Source: Trueperaceae bacterium
Lineage (GTDB): Bacteria > Deinococcota > Deinococci > Deinococcales > Trueperaceae
Direction: 5' to 3'
DNA length: 64,000 nucleotides
NCBI GenBank assembly: GCA_013697735.1
Contig: JACCWH010000201.1
Span: 1 to 64,000, forward strand
This document shows positions 1 to 8,747 of this stretch, piece after piece. The notes below the pieces were generated by a model. That model saw only the letters and a list, made by a program, of their open reading frames with translations. It ran no database searches and was not told the origin of the DNA. The translations under genes were made by a program, and so were the position numbers. The number at the start of each line of letters is the position of its first letter. The stretch's first letter is position 1.

Positions 1-34
1 GCTCCGAACGTAGCGTACGGGCCGCCACCCGCGC

Positions 35-40
35 TATACT
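35..40 (+). promoter_or_regulatory. candidate -10 element for tRNA-Pro
   Basis: TATACT lies 9 nt before the mature 5' end of the tRNA-Pro gene, a suitable place for a -10 box. No convincing -35 is visible at 16-18 nt spacing, so the call rests on the hexamer and its position only. Confidence 0.35.
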
Positions 41-49
41 CTTCGGCGA

Positions 50-126
50 CGGGGCGTGGCGCAGCCTGGTAGCGCACCTGCTTTGGGAGCAGGGGGTCGT
101 CCGTTCGAATCGGTCCGCCCCGACCA
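50..126 (+). tRNA. tRNA-Pro (anticodon TGG)
   Basis: Full cloverleaf. The 7-bp acceptor stem CGGGGCG/CGCCCCG opens with the C1:G72 pair typical of bacterial tRNA-Pro. The anticodon loop is TTTGGGA (anticodon TGG) on a CCTGC/GCAGG stem, and the T-loop is TTCGAAT. The discriminator is A and the CCA end is encoded at 124-126. One T:T mismatch is present in the T stem. Confidence 0.95.
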
Positions 127-220
127 CCTATACATACCTGGGTCCCTTCTGGGTTGGCGGAAGCAAACACCACGTCGACACGTTCGCGGGTGAGACACGC
201 CGCGTAAGGCGGTCTTCCGG

Positions 221-226
221 TATCAT
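221..226 (+). promoter_or_regulatory. candidate -10 element for tRNA-Gly
   Basis: TATCAT in the context CCGG-TATCAT lies 27 nt before the tRNA-Gly gene. It resembles the -10 elements before livK (TATCAT) and treS (TATGAT) in this window. No clear -35 was seen. Confidence 0.3.
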
Positions 227-253
227 CGTCGCGTGGCCGCGCGGCAAGCGCTC

Positions 254-329
254 GCGGGAGTAGCTCAGCTGGTAGAGCGACAGCCTTCCAAGCTGTATGT
301 CGAGGGTTCGAATCCCTTCTCCCGCTCCA
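254..329 (+). tRNA. tRNA-Gly (anticodon TCC)
   Basis: Acceptor stem GCGGGAG/CTCCCGC, D-arm with GGTAGAGC, anticodon stem ACAGC/GCTGT with loop CTTCCAA (anticodon TCC), and T-arm GAGGG-TTCGAAT-CCCTT. The discriminator is T and the encoded CCA is at 327-329. It lies 127 nt after tRNA-Pro and 50 nt before tRNA-Arg. Confidence 0.95.
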
Positions 330-379
330 TGAGACAGCGGCGGCCCTTCGGGGCCGCCTTCGTCACCGCGCACGATCTC

Positions 380-455
380 GCACCCGTAGCTCAGTGGATA
401 GAGCAGCCGCCTTCTAAGCGGTCGGTCCCAGGTTCGAATCCTGGCGGGTGCACCA
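380..455 (+). tRNA. tRNA-Arg (anticodon TCT)
   Basis: Acceptor stem GCACCCG/CGGGTGC, anticodon loop CTTCTAA (anticodon TCT, reading AGA/AGG), T-arm CCAGG-TTCGAAT-CCTGG, discriminator A and encoded CCA at 453-455. It is the last of three tRNA genes and probably shares a transcript with tRNA-Gly. Confidence 0.95.
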
Positions 456-491
456 TGCGATGCGGCCTCCCACACGGATGGACGACGACGA

Positions 492-528
492 CGAATCCCG
501 TGCGCCTGAATGCTGCGCACGGGATTCG
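492..528. terminator. perfect 14-bp hairpin between tRNA cluster and convergent ABC gene
   Basis: A perfect inverted repeat (CGAATCCCGTGCGC at 492-505 and its complement at 515-528, 9-nt loop) lies between tRNA-Arg and the end of the minus-strand solute-binding-protein gene, which stops at 561. It could end both transcripts. There is no T-run on either side, so it is either a U-less terminator or a 3'-end stabiliser. Confidence 0.6.
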
Positions 529-560
529 CGATGGTGCTAGGGAGGCAGTGCGGCCGGGCG

Positions 561-2120
561 TCAGTCCCGGATGGTCACGCCTCGCAGGTCGAGGGAATCC
601 TGGGGATCGACCACGAAGCCTTCGATCGTGTCCTTGGCGCCGATGTTGCTTTGGACGTGGAAGAGCGGGTGGCGGTGCTGCCAGAGCTTGTTGTACTCAC
701 CCATAACCTCATAGGCGGCGAGGCGCTCCTCGAGCGAGGCGGGCGACTGCGAAATCGCGAACGCCTCGTCGTACTCGGGCGTGCAGTCGATGGCGTACCA
801 GGCGCGAACGGTCTGGAAGCACAGGGGCCGGTTCTGAAGGTACCCGACCTCACCGGTGCGGATGCCGGAGCCGGTGGTCCACATCTCGGTGAGGGGCGGC
901 AGTCCCTCCTGCTTCCAACGCAGCGCACCGTTGTTGACGGCGGACGTGAAGGCCGCCGCGTCGACCCGCTCAAGCGTGACGTCGATGCCAACGCGTCGGA
1001 GCTGGAGTTGCACGACCTGGAGGGCGTCGAGCTCACCGGCGGTCACGCCACGCGTGAGCACGTTGAGCGTCAACCGCTCGCCATCGCGCGAGCGAATGCC
1101 ATCGGAGCCGACGACCCAGCCGTCTTCGTCGAGCAGGCGTCGGGATTCCTCGAGGTCGAAGGGGAGCGTGTGGTCGTAGTATCCGACCGATTCGGGGGGA
1201 CCGTGCCCGAACGCCGGAACGCCGTTCTCACCGATCACGGTGCTGATCTGGTCGCGATCGATCGCGTGCGCGATCGCGTAGCGGACGTTCTCGGTGAGGC
1301 GCGGGTGCTTGGTATTACTCTCGAGGAAGAGCGTCCGGAACGTCGGGGTGCGGAACACTTGGGTCCCCTGCGCCCGCTCGATGAGGCCCATCTGGTCGGC
1401 AGGCACGGTGAACGCCATGTCGATCTCGCCGGTCAGCAGTGCGAGCACGCGTGCGCTCTCATCGGGGATAGCTTGGAATACGACGCGATCGACACCGGCA
1501 CCGACGGGGCCCCAGTAGTCGTCGTTGCGCTCGAGGACCACTCGCTCACCCGGGTCCCAGCGCACGAACTTGAATGCGCCCGTACCGCTTGGGCTCTGGC
1601 CGTAGTTCGCCTCGCCGACCTCGAGGTAGTGCTCCATGTCGACGATCATGAAGAGCGCCGCGCCGAGGATGTTGAGGAAGATGAAGTTCGGCTCGCTCAG
1701 CGTGACGTCGAGCGTGTACTCGTCGACCACCTCGAGCGATTCGAAGGCGGTGAGGAGTCCGGCTGCGATGCCGGGGGCGTCCGGGTCGAGCATCGTCTCG
1801 AAGTTCCACTTCACGACCTCCGCGTTGAAGGCGTTCCCGGTGTGGAACATGACGCCCTCCTGGAGGTGGAAGCGCCAGGTGACGCCATCCTCGAGGAGCT
1901 CCCACTCGCGCGCGAGCATGGGCACGAGCTCGAGATCGGGACCGTAACGCATGAGCCCCTCGTGGATCTGATACGTGACCTCGGCGGTGAGGTTGTTGGC
2001 CTGGCGGAACGGGTTCATGTCGTTCACGTCGCCCGCGCGGCCGATCGTGAGGGTGGTCTGGGCCACGGCTGAGCCGAGGACCAGCAGAGCGCTTGCTAGG
2101 ACGAGCAGTCTACGCGTCAT
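561..2120 (-). CDS. family-5 ABC transporter solute-binding protein (copy 1)
   Basis: 519-aa SBP_bac_5 (peptide/nickel/opine) binding protein, expected outside the membrane to bind and deliver substrate to a DppBC-type permease. A hydrophobic signal peptide (about residues 1-20, ending near SAVA-QT) precedes the conserved lobe beginning LTIGRAGDVNDMNPF. It is closely similar in length and motifs to the copy at 5115-6692. The start is supported by AGGAGG 9 nt upstream. It stands alone downstream of the SDR gene at 2322, with a candidate IclR operator 75 bp upstream and a strong hairpin after its stop. Substrate cannot be read from sequence; family and cluster suggest a short peptide, opine or N-acyl amino acid. 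Confidence 0.93.
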   Translation of the reverse strand: MTRRLLVLASALLVLGSAVAQTTLTIGRAGDVNDMNPFRQANNLTAEVTYQIHEGLMRYGPDLELVPMLAREWELLEDGVTWRFHLQEGVMFHTGNAFNAEVVKWNFETMLDPDAPGIAAGLLTAFESLEVVDEYTLDVTLSEPNFIFLNILGAALFMIVDMEHYLEVGEANYGQSPSGTGAFKFVRWDPGERVVLERNDDYWGPVGAGVDRVVFQAIPDESARVLALLTGEIDMAFTVPADQMGLIERAQGTQVFRTPTFRTLFLESNTKHPRLTENVRYAIAHAIDRDQISTVIGENGVPAFGHGPPESVGYYDHTLPFDLEESRRLLDEDGWVVGSDGIRSRDGERLTLNVLTRGVTAGELDALQVVQLQLRRVGIDVTLERVDAAAFTSAVNNGALRWKQEGLPPLTEMWTTGSGIRTGEVGYLQNRPLCFQTVRAWYAIDCTPEYDEAFAISQSPASLEERLAAYEVMGEYNKLWQHRHPLFHVQSNIGAKDTIEGFVVDPQDSLDLRGVTIRD

Positions 2121-2194
2121 ACGGTGTACCTCCTAATGGATCGCGTCGTGATCCGGATCGTTCATGGGCGCCGCCCCAGCCCCGGGAGCCCACG

Positions 2195-2209
2195 TAAAAC
2201 CGTGTTTCA
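2195..2209. promoter_or_regulatory. candidate IclR-family operator upstream of copy-1 binding protein
   Basis: TAAAACCGTGTTTCA differs at only two positions from the palindrome TGAAACCGCGTTTCA found beside the iclR-type gene (8849-8863). It is 75 bp upstream of the binding-protein start, in an otherwise featureless 200-bp gap. The arms match the TGAAAC/GTTTCA type known for IclR/KdgR-family sites. Confidence 0.55.
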
Positions 2210-2321
2210 CTCAGCAAGAGCAAGCCTAGCGCTGCCCGGGCGGGTCGTCAACGCATCGCTCGCGCGGTGCGTACACACCTCGGGCGGGATGCGTGCGAGG
2301 GATCGCGAGAGTCACGGACGG

Positions 2322-3143
2322 TCAGGTCCGTTTCGTTCCCGTCACCCAGTCGTAGCGGACGTCCTCGTCGACGATTTCCTTGGGCGCACGGGAACCGACG
2401 CCGGCGGCACCATCGACTTCCCAGACCGCGCCCGTGACGTAGCTCGAGAATGCCGAAGCCAGGAAGAGCACCACGTTCGCTACCTCTTCGGGTTCGCCCG
2501 GACGCGCTAGGGGCAGCATCGGGATGCGCTTCTCGAGGCCCGCCTTCATCGCCGGCGGAAGCGGCTTCGGCTGTGTGTCGATCAGGCCGGGACTGACCGT
2601 GTTCACGAGAATGTCGTACGGTCCCAGTGCAATTGCGGCGACACGACCGAGCGCCTCAGTCGCAGCGCGGCTCGACGCATATGCGGCGGCGCCGGCGCCA
2701 CCGGTCTTGGCAGACCCGGACGAGAAGTTGACGATGCGACCCTTGCGCTCGCCGGCAATCATCGCGCGCCCGGCCGCCTGGGTCATCAGGAATGTGCCGC
2801 GACAATTCACGGCGTAGACAGTGTCCCAGACATCGACGGAGTAGTCGAGGAACGACTGCATGGGCGCAACGGCGGCGTTATTGACGCAGACGTCGAGGCC
2901 GCCGAAGCGATCGACGGCCGTGTCGACGATCGTATTCGCACCTTCTTGCGTGCTGACGTCGGCCACCACGCTCACGACGTGGTCCTCGTGCCCGGTACAC
3001 GTCTCGAGGAGCCCCGCCTCGTCACGATCGGCGGCGACCAACGTCGTGCAGCCAGACGCGAGGAACGAGTGGACCAGTGAGCGGCCGACGCCGCGAGCGG
3101 CGCCGGTGACGATGACGGACTTGCCTTCGAAGCTGATCTGCAT
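2322..3143 (-). CDS. SDR-family oxidoreductase (copy 1) with Tyr-x3-Arg active site
   Basis: 273-aa classical-type short-chain dehydrogenase with an N-terminal Rossmann fold: TGAARGVG at residues 13-20 for NAD(P), NNAA at 88-91, and the active-site Ser at about 142. The catalytic tetrad is unusual: Tyr155 is followed by Arg159 (YASSR) where the family normally has Lys. The copy at 7923-8747 shares this change. GGAGG supports the start. The gene follows dppC by 42 nt, so it is probably the last gene of the transporter operon and may oxidise or reduce the imported compound. Exact substrate unknown. Confidence 0.9.
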   Translation of the reverse strand: MQISFEGKSVIVTGAARGVGRSLVHSFLASGCTTLVAADRDEAGLLETCTGHEDHVVSVVADVSTQEGANTIVDTAVDRFGGLDVCVNNAAVAPMQSFLDYSVDVWDTVYAVNCRGTFLMTQAAGRAMIAGERKGRIVNFSSGSAKTGGAGAAAYASSRAATEALGRVAAIALGPYDILVNTVSPGLIDTQPKPLPPAMKAGLEKRIPMLPLARPGEPEEVANVVLFLASAFSSYVTGAVWEVDGAAGVGSRAPKEIVDEDVRYDWVTGTKRT

Positions 3144-3185
3144 GGGTGACCTCCAGGTCGGTGAACGGTGAAAAAGCGCGTGCGA

Positions 3186-4049
3186 TCACTCGCTCGAAGA
3201 GGTCGCCTTACGCAACTGCGGATTGAGTGCGTCGCGGAGGCTGTCGCCGAGCATGTTGAGCGCCAGGACGAGGACCATGATGGCGAGGCCGGGGTAGATG
3301 GCCATGTAGGGGGCGGACAGAAAGAAGCGCTGACCGCTCGCGATCATGCCGCCCCACGAGGGGAACGGTGGCTGCACTCCGAGGCCGAGGTAGCTGAGTC
3401 CGGCTTCGGCGAGCACCGCGCGTGCCAACTGCGCCGTCGAGAACACCAACAGCGACGAGAGGAGCATGGGCGTGACGTGCTTGAGGATCACGCGCATGTG
3501 GTTTGCGCCGAGCGATCGGGCCGCGGAGATGAAGTCGCGCTCGAGGACGGCAAGCACCTCGCCACGCACGAGGCGGGCGTAGCCCGGGATACCACCGATG
3601 CCGATGGCGATCATCGTATTGGTCAGTCCAGGACCGAGGAAGGTGATCACGGCCAACGCGAGCAGGATCCCGGGAAACGCGAGCAGCACGTCGACCACGC
3701 GCATGAGCGTGGCATCGACCCAGCCGCCGAAGTAGCCCGCGAGGACGCCCATGACGAAGCCGAACACGAGGCCGATGGCCACCGCAACGAAGCCGACGGT
3801 CATCGCTACCCTCGCGCTCACCAGCATGCGGCTGAAGATGTCTCGACCGATCTCGTCGGTCCCGAAAAGATGCTCGGCCGAGGGTGCCTGTCGCGGCAGC
3901 GTCAGCATCTCTATCTCGCTGTGGGGAGCGAGCTGCGGCCCGAACGCCGCGACCACCAGGTAGACGATCGTGATGAGCGCCGAGAGCTGCGCGATGCGGC
4001 TCCGGGCGACCTCGCGGATGAGTGGATTCGAACGCATCGCGGTGAGCAT
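3186..4049 (-). CDS. DppC/OppC-type ABC transporter permease
   Basis: 287-aa inner-membrane permease of the peptide/opine transporter family. A first membrane segment (about residues 20-40) and an OppC N-terminal region precede the binding-protein-dependent transport domain with the EAA-type loop (ARSLGANHMRVILKHVTP). Its ATG overlaps the stop of the upstream permease gene by one base (TGATG), showing translational coupling. It would form the channel with the 4049-4966 product. No ATPase subunit (DppD/DppF) is encoded nearby. Confidence 0.93.
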   Translation of the reverse strand: MLTAMRSNPLIREVARSRIAQLSALITIVYLVVAAFGPQLAPHSEIEMLTLPRQAPSAEHLFGTDEIGRDIFSRMLVSARVAMTVGFVAVAIGLVFGFVMGVLAGYFGGWVDATLMRVVDVLLAFPGILLALAVITFLGPGLTNTMIAIGIGGIPGYARLVRGEVLAVLERDFISAARSLGANHMRVILKHVTPMLLSSLLVFSTAQLARAVLAEAGLSYLGLGVQPPFPSWGGMIASGQRFFLSAPYMAIYPGLAIMVLVLALNMLGDSLRDALNPQLRKATSSSE

Positions 4050-4966
4050 CAGTACCGGATCCTCGGATCGACGACGGCGTAGAGCATGTCGACGAGCAGG
4101 TTGACGACGACGTAAATGACAGCGATCACCAGGATCGCACCCTGGACGGTCGCGTAATCACGGTTGAAGATGCTGTTGACGAGCAGCCGGCCGATGCCCG
4201 GAAATGAGAAGACCGATTCGGTCAGAACCGAACCGGCAAGGAGGTTGCCGAGGTTGAGGCCGAGCACGGTGACGATCGCAATCCCGGCGTTGCGGAGGCC
4301 GTGCTTGTAGACCACGACCCAACCCGCGAGCCCCTTTGCTCGCGCCGTGCGGATGTAGTCCTGCTCGAGCGTGTCGAGCATGCTCGAGCGCGTGAGACGC
4401 GCGATCAATCCCGTCGAAAAGGTGCCCAGGGTGATGCCGGGCAGGATCAGGTGGCGCCATGTCCCCGTGCCGAACGAGGGTAGCCATCCCAGATAGAGGC
4501 TGAACAGCAAGATCATGAGCAGGCCGAAGAAGAAGTTCGGGATCGACACGCCGATGAGCGCCACGAGCCGTGCGACGCCGTCGATCGCGGTGTCGCGCCG
4601 CACCGCCGAGATGATGCCGAGCGGTACCCCGAGTAGGATCGTGACCACCATCGCGACGGCTGCGAGTTGCCCTGTGGGGATCAGCGCCTGGCCGATGAGC
4701 GTCGTGACCTTGTAGCCGAGGATGTACGACGTTCCGAGATCGCCCTGCACAGCGCGAAGCACGTAGAGCCCGAACTGCACGGGGAGGGGCCGGTCAAGCC
4801 CGAGGCGCGCGCGCGTGGCTTCGATCATCGCCAGCGTCGCGTCCTCGCCTGCAGCCATCTCGGCGGGGTCGCCGGGCGTGAAGCGCGTGACGGCGAAGGT
4901 GATGAGGAGGACCCCGAAGAGCACGGGGATCAGTTGGAGCAGTCGCTTGCCGATGAAGACCAGCAT
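4049..4966 (-). CDS. DppB/OppB-type ABC transporter permease
   Basis: 305-aa inner-membrane permease. The start is placed at the ATG giving MLVFIGKRLLQLIPVLFGV, the classic DppB N-terminus, with an AAGGGGAA ribosome site upstream; a longer in-frame extension (to 5053) looks non-coding. It contains the TPGDP motif after the first helix and the transport-domain loop near RTARAKGL. It lies 148 nt downstream of the copy-2 binding protein, separated by a strong hairpin, and is translationally coupled to dppC. Confidence 0.93.
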   Translation of the reverse strand: MLVFIGKRLLQLIPVLFGVLLITFAVTRFTPGDPAEMAAGEDATLAMIEATRARLGLDRPLPVQFGLYVLRAVQGDLGTSYILGYKVTTLIGQALIPTGQLAAVAMVVTILLGVPLGIISAVRRDTAIDGVARLVALIGVSIPNFFFGLLMILLFSLYLGWLPSFGTGTWRHLILPGITLGTFSTGLIARLTRSSMLDTLEQDYIRTARAKGLAGWVVVYKHGLRNAGIAIVTVLGLNLGNLLAGSVLTESVFSFPGIGRLLVNSIFNRDYATVQGAILVIAVIYVVVNLLVDMLYAVVDPRIRY

Positions 4967-5050
4967 CGGTCGTTCCCCTTCGTCACATGGTGATTGTATG
5001 CCGTAGTATCGGGCGCCTAGGCGAGCCAGATCTCGCCGGTGAGCCGCAGC

Positions 5051-5085
5051 CACGCGCGTGGAGCCCGGAAGGCTCCACGCGCGTG
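5051..5085 (-). terminator. intercistronic 15-bp hairpin after copy-2 binding protein
   Basis: Perfect 15-bp stem (CACGCGCGTGGAGCC at 5051-5065 with its complement at 5071-5085) and a 5-nt loop, 30 nt after the binding-protein stop and before dppB. No U-tract follows on the minus strand, so it more likely attenuates readthrough or protects the upstream mRNA than ends all transcription. Confidence 0.6.
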
Positions 5086-5114
5086 GGAGAGGCGAGAGAG
5101 AGCGTTGCCCGGCG

Positions 5115-6692
5115 TTAGTTGCCGAGCGAGACGCCGCGGAGGTCGAGCGCGTCCTGCGGGTTCACGACGAATCCCTCCACGGAGTCCTTGGCCGCGATGT
5201 TGGATTGGACGTGGAAGAGCGGCACGCGAGCCTGCCACTCCATCGTGTACTGTCCGAGCACCTCGTACGCGGTCTGGCGCTCGTCGAGGTCGAGCGGCAT
5301 CTGTGAGCGGGCGAACGCCTCGTCGTACTCGGGCGTGCACTCGATCATCGTCCAGTTCCGGATCGTCTGCTCGCACTTGGGACGGTTCATAAGGTACCCG
5401 ACCTCACCCGTGCGGATTCCGGCCGCGGATGTCCACATCGAGTGTGACGGGACCGTCCGGTTCTCGGCCCAAGCAACGGCGCCGTCGTTCATCGTGCCCG
5501 TCCAGGCGGCGGCATCGACGCGCTCGATCGTCATCTCCACGCCGACGGCGCGCAGTTGGAGCTGGAGGACCTGGAGCGCCTCGATCTCGCCCGGTGTCAC
5601 GCCGCGAGCGAGGTTCGACACGCTCAGGCGCTGTCCGTCCTTCGTGCGGAAACCGTCGTTGCCGAGCGTCCAGCCTTCGCCCTCGAGCAGTTCCGCAGCT
5701 CGCTCGACGTCGTACGGGAACGTGTGATCGAAGAAGCCGAGGGTTCCAGGCGGGCCGTGGCTGTAGGCAGGGCTGCCGTTGTCGCCAATGATCGCGCTGA
5801 TCTGGTCACGGTCGACGGCGTGCGCGATCGCATGCCGGACGTCGCGGGTGAGGAACGGGTGTTGCGTGACCATCTCCAGGAACACGGTGCGCAGGGTCGG
5901 CGTACGCCACACTTGTAGGCCCGACGTTGCGTCGAGGGCGTCCATCTGCTCGGCCGGTACGCCGAAGATCATGTCGACTTCGCCTGTGCGGAGAGCGAGC
6001 ACGCGCGAACTCTCTTCGGGGATGACCTCGAACACCACGCGATCGACCTCGGGTCCGACGTCGCCCCAGTAGCCTTCGTTGGCTTCGAGCACGACGCGCT
6101 GCCCCGGGCTCCAGGAGACGAAGCGGAAGGGGCCGGTTCCACTCGGTGACTGCTGAGAGTACGCCGTCTCACCGACCTCTTCGTAGTGGAGCATATCGAC
6201 CATCATCAGCAGCGGAGCGCCGAGTGTCGCCACGAACACGACGTTCGGTTCGTGGAGGGTGACGTCGATGGTGTACTCGTCGACGACCTCGACCTCGCGG
6301 AACGCAGCGAGGAGGCCGGCGGCGACGCCGGGATCATCGGGGTTCATCATCGTCTCGAAGTTCCACTTGACCACTTCGGCGTTGAACGGGTTGCCGGAGT
6401 GGAAATTCACGCCCTCACGCAGGAAGAACCGCCAGGTGACGCCATCGTCGAGTAGCTCCCAGGAGGTGGCGAGCTGCGGGACGAGCTCCAGATCCGGCGT
6501 GAAGGTGACGAGCCCCTCGTGAACGGTGTACGTGACCTCGCTCGTCGCGTTGTTGGCTTGCCGAAACGGGTTCATATTGGTGATGTCGGTCGCGCGACCG
6601 ATCGTCAGGGTCGATTGCGCCATCGCGAACGACGCGAGCACGATACCCGTGGCGAGGAGCAGGCGTACGAGTGCTCGTGGGGATATCAGCAT
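5115..6692 (-). CDS. family-5 ABC transporter solute-binding protein (copy 2)
   Basis: 525-aa SBP_bac_5 protein with a signal peptide (about residues 1-25, ending near SFAMA-QS) and the same opening motif as copy 1 (LTIGRATDITNMNPF). The two copies keep the same layout throughout and end in near-identical VNPQDALDLRG / VDPQDSLDLRG segments, so they are recent or functionally related paralogs. GCAGGAGG precedes the ATG. It heads the dppB-dppC-SDR operon and has its own candidate IclR site 80 bp upstream. Likely the binding component for the adjacent permeases; substrate unknown. Confidence 0.93.
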   Translation of the reverse strand: MLISPRALVRLLLATGIVLASFAMAQSTLTIGRATDITNMNPFRQANNATSEVTYTVHEGLVTFTPDLELVPQLATSWELLDDGVTWRFFLREGVNFHSGNPFNAEVVKWNFETMMNPDDPGVAAGLLAAFREVEVVDEYTIDVTLHEPNVVFVATLGAPLLMMVDMLHYEEVGETAYSQQSPSGTGPFRFVSWSPGQRVVLEANEGYWGDVGPEVDRVVFEVIPEESSRVLALRTGEVDMIFGVPAEQMDALDATSGLQVWRTPTLRTVFLEMVTQHPFLTRDVRHAIAHAVDRDQISAIIGDNGSPAYSHGPPGTLGFFDHTFPYDVERAAELLEGEGWTLGNDGFRTKDGQRLSVSNLARGVTPGEIEALQVLQLQLRAVGVEMTIERVDAAAWTGTMNDGAVAWAENRTVPSHSMWTSAAGIRTGEVGYLMNRPKCEQTIRNWTMIECTPEYDEAFARSQMPLDLDERQTAYEVLGQYTMEWQARVPLFHVQSNIAAKDSVEGFVVNPQDALDLRGVSLGN

Positions 6693-6772
6693 GGATGGAA
6701 CCTCCTGCGGTGGTGAGATGTTCGTGAGACGCTAGAAGCGGGTCGAGTGGACTCTACGGGCGCCGTGAATCG

Positions 6773-6787
6773 CAAAATTGCGTTTCA
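6773..6787. promoter_or_regulatory. candidate IclR-family operator upstream of copy-2 binding protein
   Basis: CAAAATTGCGTTTCA keeps the right arm GTTTCA and matches the copy-1 site at 11 of 15 positions. The left arm is weaker. It lies 80 bp upstream of the binding-protein start, about the same distance as the copy-1 site from its gene. Confidence 0.4.
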
Positions 6788-6897
6788 CTCCTTCGTAAGC
6801 ATAGCGAGTCGCGTCGAGTGCGGAGCGAACCCCACCTGTGTACTTCGCTAGGCTGCGCACGTTCCGCCCGTGGCCGGGCGGCTCTCACCCACCGTGA

Positions 6898-7926
6898 CTA
6901 GTACTCACGTTCGTGTACGTAGTGGTTGCGGAGGGCCTCGCCGCGCATCAGTCGGCCCAGATTGTCACAGAAGAGGTCGGTGAGGCGCTCGTTCTCGCGC
7001 GTGGAGGTGCTCGCCGAGTGCGGGAACACGATGACGTTGTCCATCGACCAGAGCGGGTGCTCGGCGGGAAGCGGCTCGACCGGGGCGACGTCGAGTACGG
7101 CACCCGCGAGCGGTCCCTCGCGCAGTGCGTGAACCAGCGCCTCCTCGTCGACGAGCGAGCCACGACCGATGTTGACGAGTACGCTGCCGCTGCGCATCGC
7201 CTGCAACGCCTCGTGGTCGAGCAGCCCGACCGTCTCCTTCGTATGTGGCACGGCCAGACAGACGTAGTCGGCTTGCGCGATCATCGGCACCACCTCGTTG
7301 GACGGGAAGAGCCGCTCGACGAACAAGGAGGCGGGATCGACGCCGTCGATCGTGCGCTTCGAGCCGATCACACGCATGCCGATCGCACTGGCGAGCCGCG
7401 CCACGGTGCGACCGATGCTGCCGAGCCCGACCACGGCCAGCGTCTTTCCCTCCACCTCGCCGCGCGCGAACCGTTGCCAGCGCCCGGCGCGCTGTTGCCT
7501 GCGCGCCGTCGGGTACTCGCTCGCAAAAGCGAGCATGCCCCAGAGCGCAAACTCCGCAAGCGGTCGGGCGTGCACACCCGCGGCCGTCGTGAACTGCGCC
7601 TGGGAGCGCTGCAGTTCGTGATGGGCGACGAACTGCCCGATGCCGGCGCTCGTCGCCTGCACCCAGAGAACCTTCGCCCCGTCGCGCAGTAGCGACGTCG
7701 GATCGCTGTAGTCGAAGTCGAAGAGCACATCGGCGTTGCGCATGCGCTCGCCCCAGGCGCGCCGCTGCTCCGTGTCGCGCTCGAGGCGCCTTCCGACGTG
7801 ATCACAGGCGTATCGCGGTTCGGCGATGAGCGACGGCTCGAAGGTCACGCGCACGGTCGGGTCGACCGCCTCGATGCGTTGCCGATGCTCCTCCTCGAGA
7901 TAGCTGCAGATGAGGACGTCGGTCAT
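6898..7926 (-). CDS. D-isomer-specific 2-hydroxyacid dehydrogenase
   Basis: 342-aa NAD(P)-dependent oxidoreductase of the D-2-hydroxyacid dehydrogenase family, interconverting a 2-hydroxy acid and a 2-keto acid. The NAD-binding GLGSIG motif sits in the second domain. The expected catalytic residues are visible: Arg in NIGRGSLVDEEAL, Glu in DVAPVEPLP and His in FPHSAS. The ATG (MTDVLICSYLEE) overlaps the stop of the upstream SDR gene (ATGA), so the pair is co-translated. Together they could carry out successive redox steps on a compound brought in by the transporter. Specificity (glyoxylate, hydroxypyruvate or other) cannot be fixed. Confidence 0.92.
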   Translation of the reverse strand: MTDVLICSYLEEEHRQRIEAVDPTVRVTFEPSLIAEPRYACDHVGRRLERDTEQRRAWGERMRNADVLFDFDYSDPTSLLRDGAKVLWVQATSAGIGQFVAHHELQRSQAQFTTAAGVHARPLAEFALWGMLAFASEYPTARRQQRAGRWQRFARGEVEGKTLAVVGLGSIGRTVARLASAIGMRVIGSKRTIDGVDPASLFVERLFPSNEVVPMIAQADYVCLAVPHTKETVGLLDHEALQAMRSGSVLVNIGRGSLVDEEALVHALREGPLAGAVLDVAPVEPLPAEHPLWSMDNVIVFPHSASTSTRENERLTDLFCDNLGRLMRGEALRNHYVHEREY

Positions 7927-8747
7927 GCGCGCGTGCGACCGGTGACCCAGTCGTAGCGGATGTCCTCGTCGACGATGTCGCCACTGGGCCGAACGCCGAC
8001 ACCGGAACCGCCATCGACGGCGTAGACGGCGCCCGTCACATAGCTCGAGGCGTCCGACGCGAGCCACATCACCAGCTGCCCCACCTCCTCGGGCTCGCCC
8101 GGTCGCGCCAGGGGCAACGTCGGGATCCGCCGTTCGAGGCCGGCCTTCATGCTCGGTGGCAGCGGTTTCGGCTGCGTGTCGATGAGGCCGGGGCTTACGC
8201 AGTTGACGAGGATGCCGTGCGGCGCGAACTCGATGGCGGCCACGCGTGTGAAGCTCTCGGTCGCGGCGCGGCTGCTGGCGTACGCGGAAGCACCGGCCGA
8301 TCCGCGCTTCGACACGCCCGACGAGAAGTTGACGATCCGCCCCCCCTCTCCCTGCTCGACAAATACTCCGGCGGCCGCTTGCGTCATCAGGAAGGTACCG
8401 CGACAGTTGACGCCGTAGACCGTGTCCCACACATCGACTCGCTCGTCGAGCAACGCGGCGTGTGGCGCCACCGCAGCATTGTTCACGCACACGTCGAGTC
8501 GCCCGAAGTGCTCCATCGAGCTCGAGACGATGTCGGCGGCGCCGGCCTGGCTGCTGACATCCCCCTCGGTGGCGACCACGTCGTCGCCGAGGCCGGCGCA
8601 CGTCTCCGCCAGACCCTCTGCGTCGCGATCGGCAGCGAGCACCCGTGCGCCCGCCCCATGGAACTGGCGGACCATCGCCCGGCCGACGCCGCGGGCGGCC
8701 CCAGTCACGATCACGACTCGACCCGTGTAGTCGTAGTGCACGTTCAT
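7923..8747 (-). CDS. SDR-family oxidoreductase (copy 2) with Tyr-x3-Arg active site
   Basis: 274-aa short-chain dehydrogenase paralogous to 2322-3143, with TGAARGVG for the cofactor, NNAA, and the shared C-terminal DEDIRYDWVTG signature. As in copy 1 the active-site YxxxK reads Tyr156-x3-Arg160. The start is taken at MNVHYDYTG, preceded by AAGGGAG; a 41-residue in-frame extension is Pro/Ser-rich and looks non-coding. First gene of a two-gene unit with the 2-hydroxyacid dehydrogenase, and divergent from the IclR regulator with a palindromic operator between them. Confidence 0.9.
   Translation of the reverse strand: MNVHYDYTGRVVIVTGAARGVGRAMVRQFHGAGARVLAADRDAEGLAETCAGLGDDVVATEGDVSSQAGAADIVSSSMEHFGRLDVCVNNAAVAPHAALLDERVDVWDTVYGVNCRGTFLMTQAAAGVFVEQGEGGRIVNFSSGVSKRGSAGASAYASSRAATESFTRVAAIEFAPHGILVNCVSPGLIDTQPKPLPPSMKAGLERRIPTLPLARPGEPEEVGQLVMWLASDASSYVTGAVYAVDGGSGVGVRPSGDIVDEDIRYDWVTGRTRA

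Noticed and set aside
6898-8601. Long minus-strand frame that would extend the 2-hydroxyacid dehydrogenase to 567 aa
   Set aside because: The extra part is an out-of-frame reading of the SDR gene; the true start is the ATG at 7926 overlapping the SDR stop.
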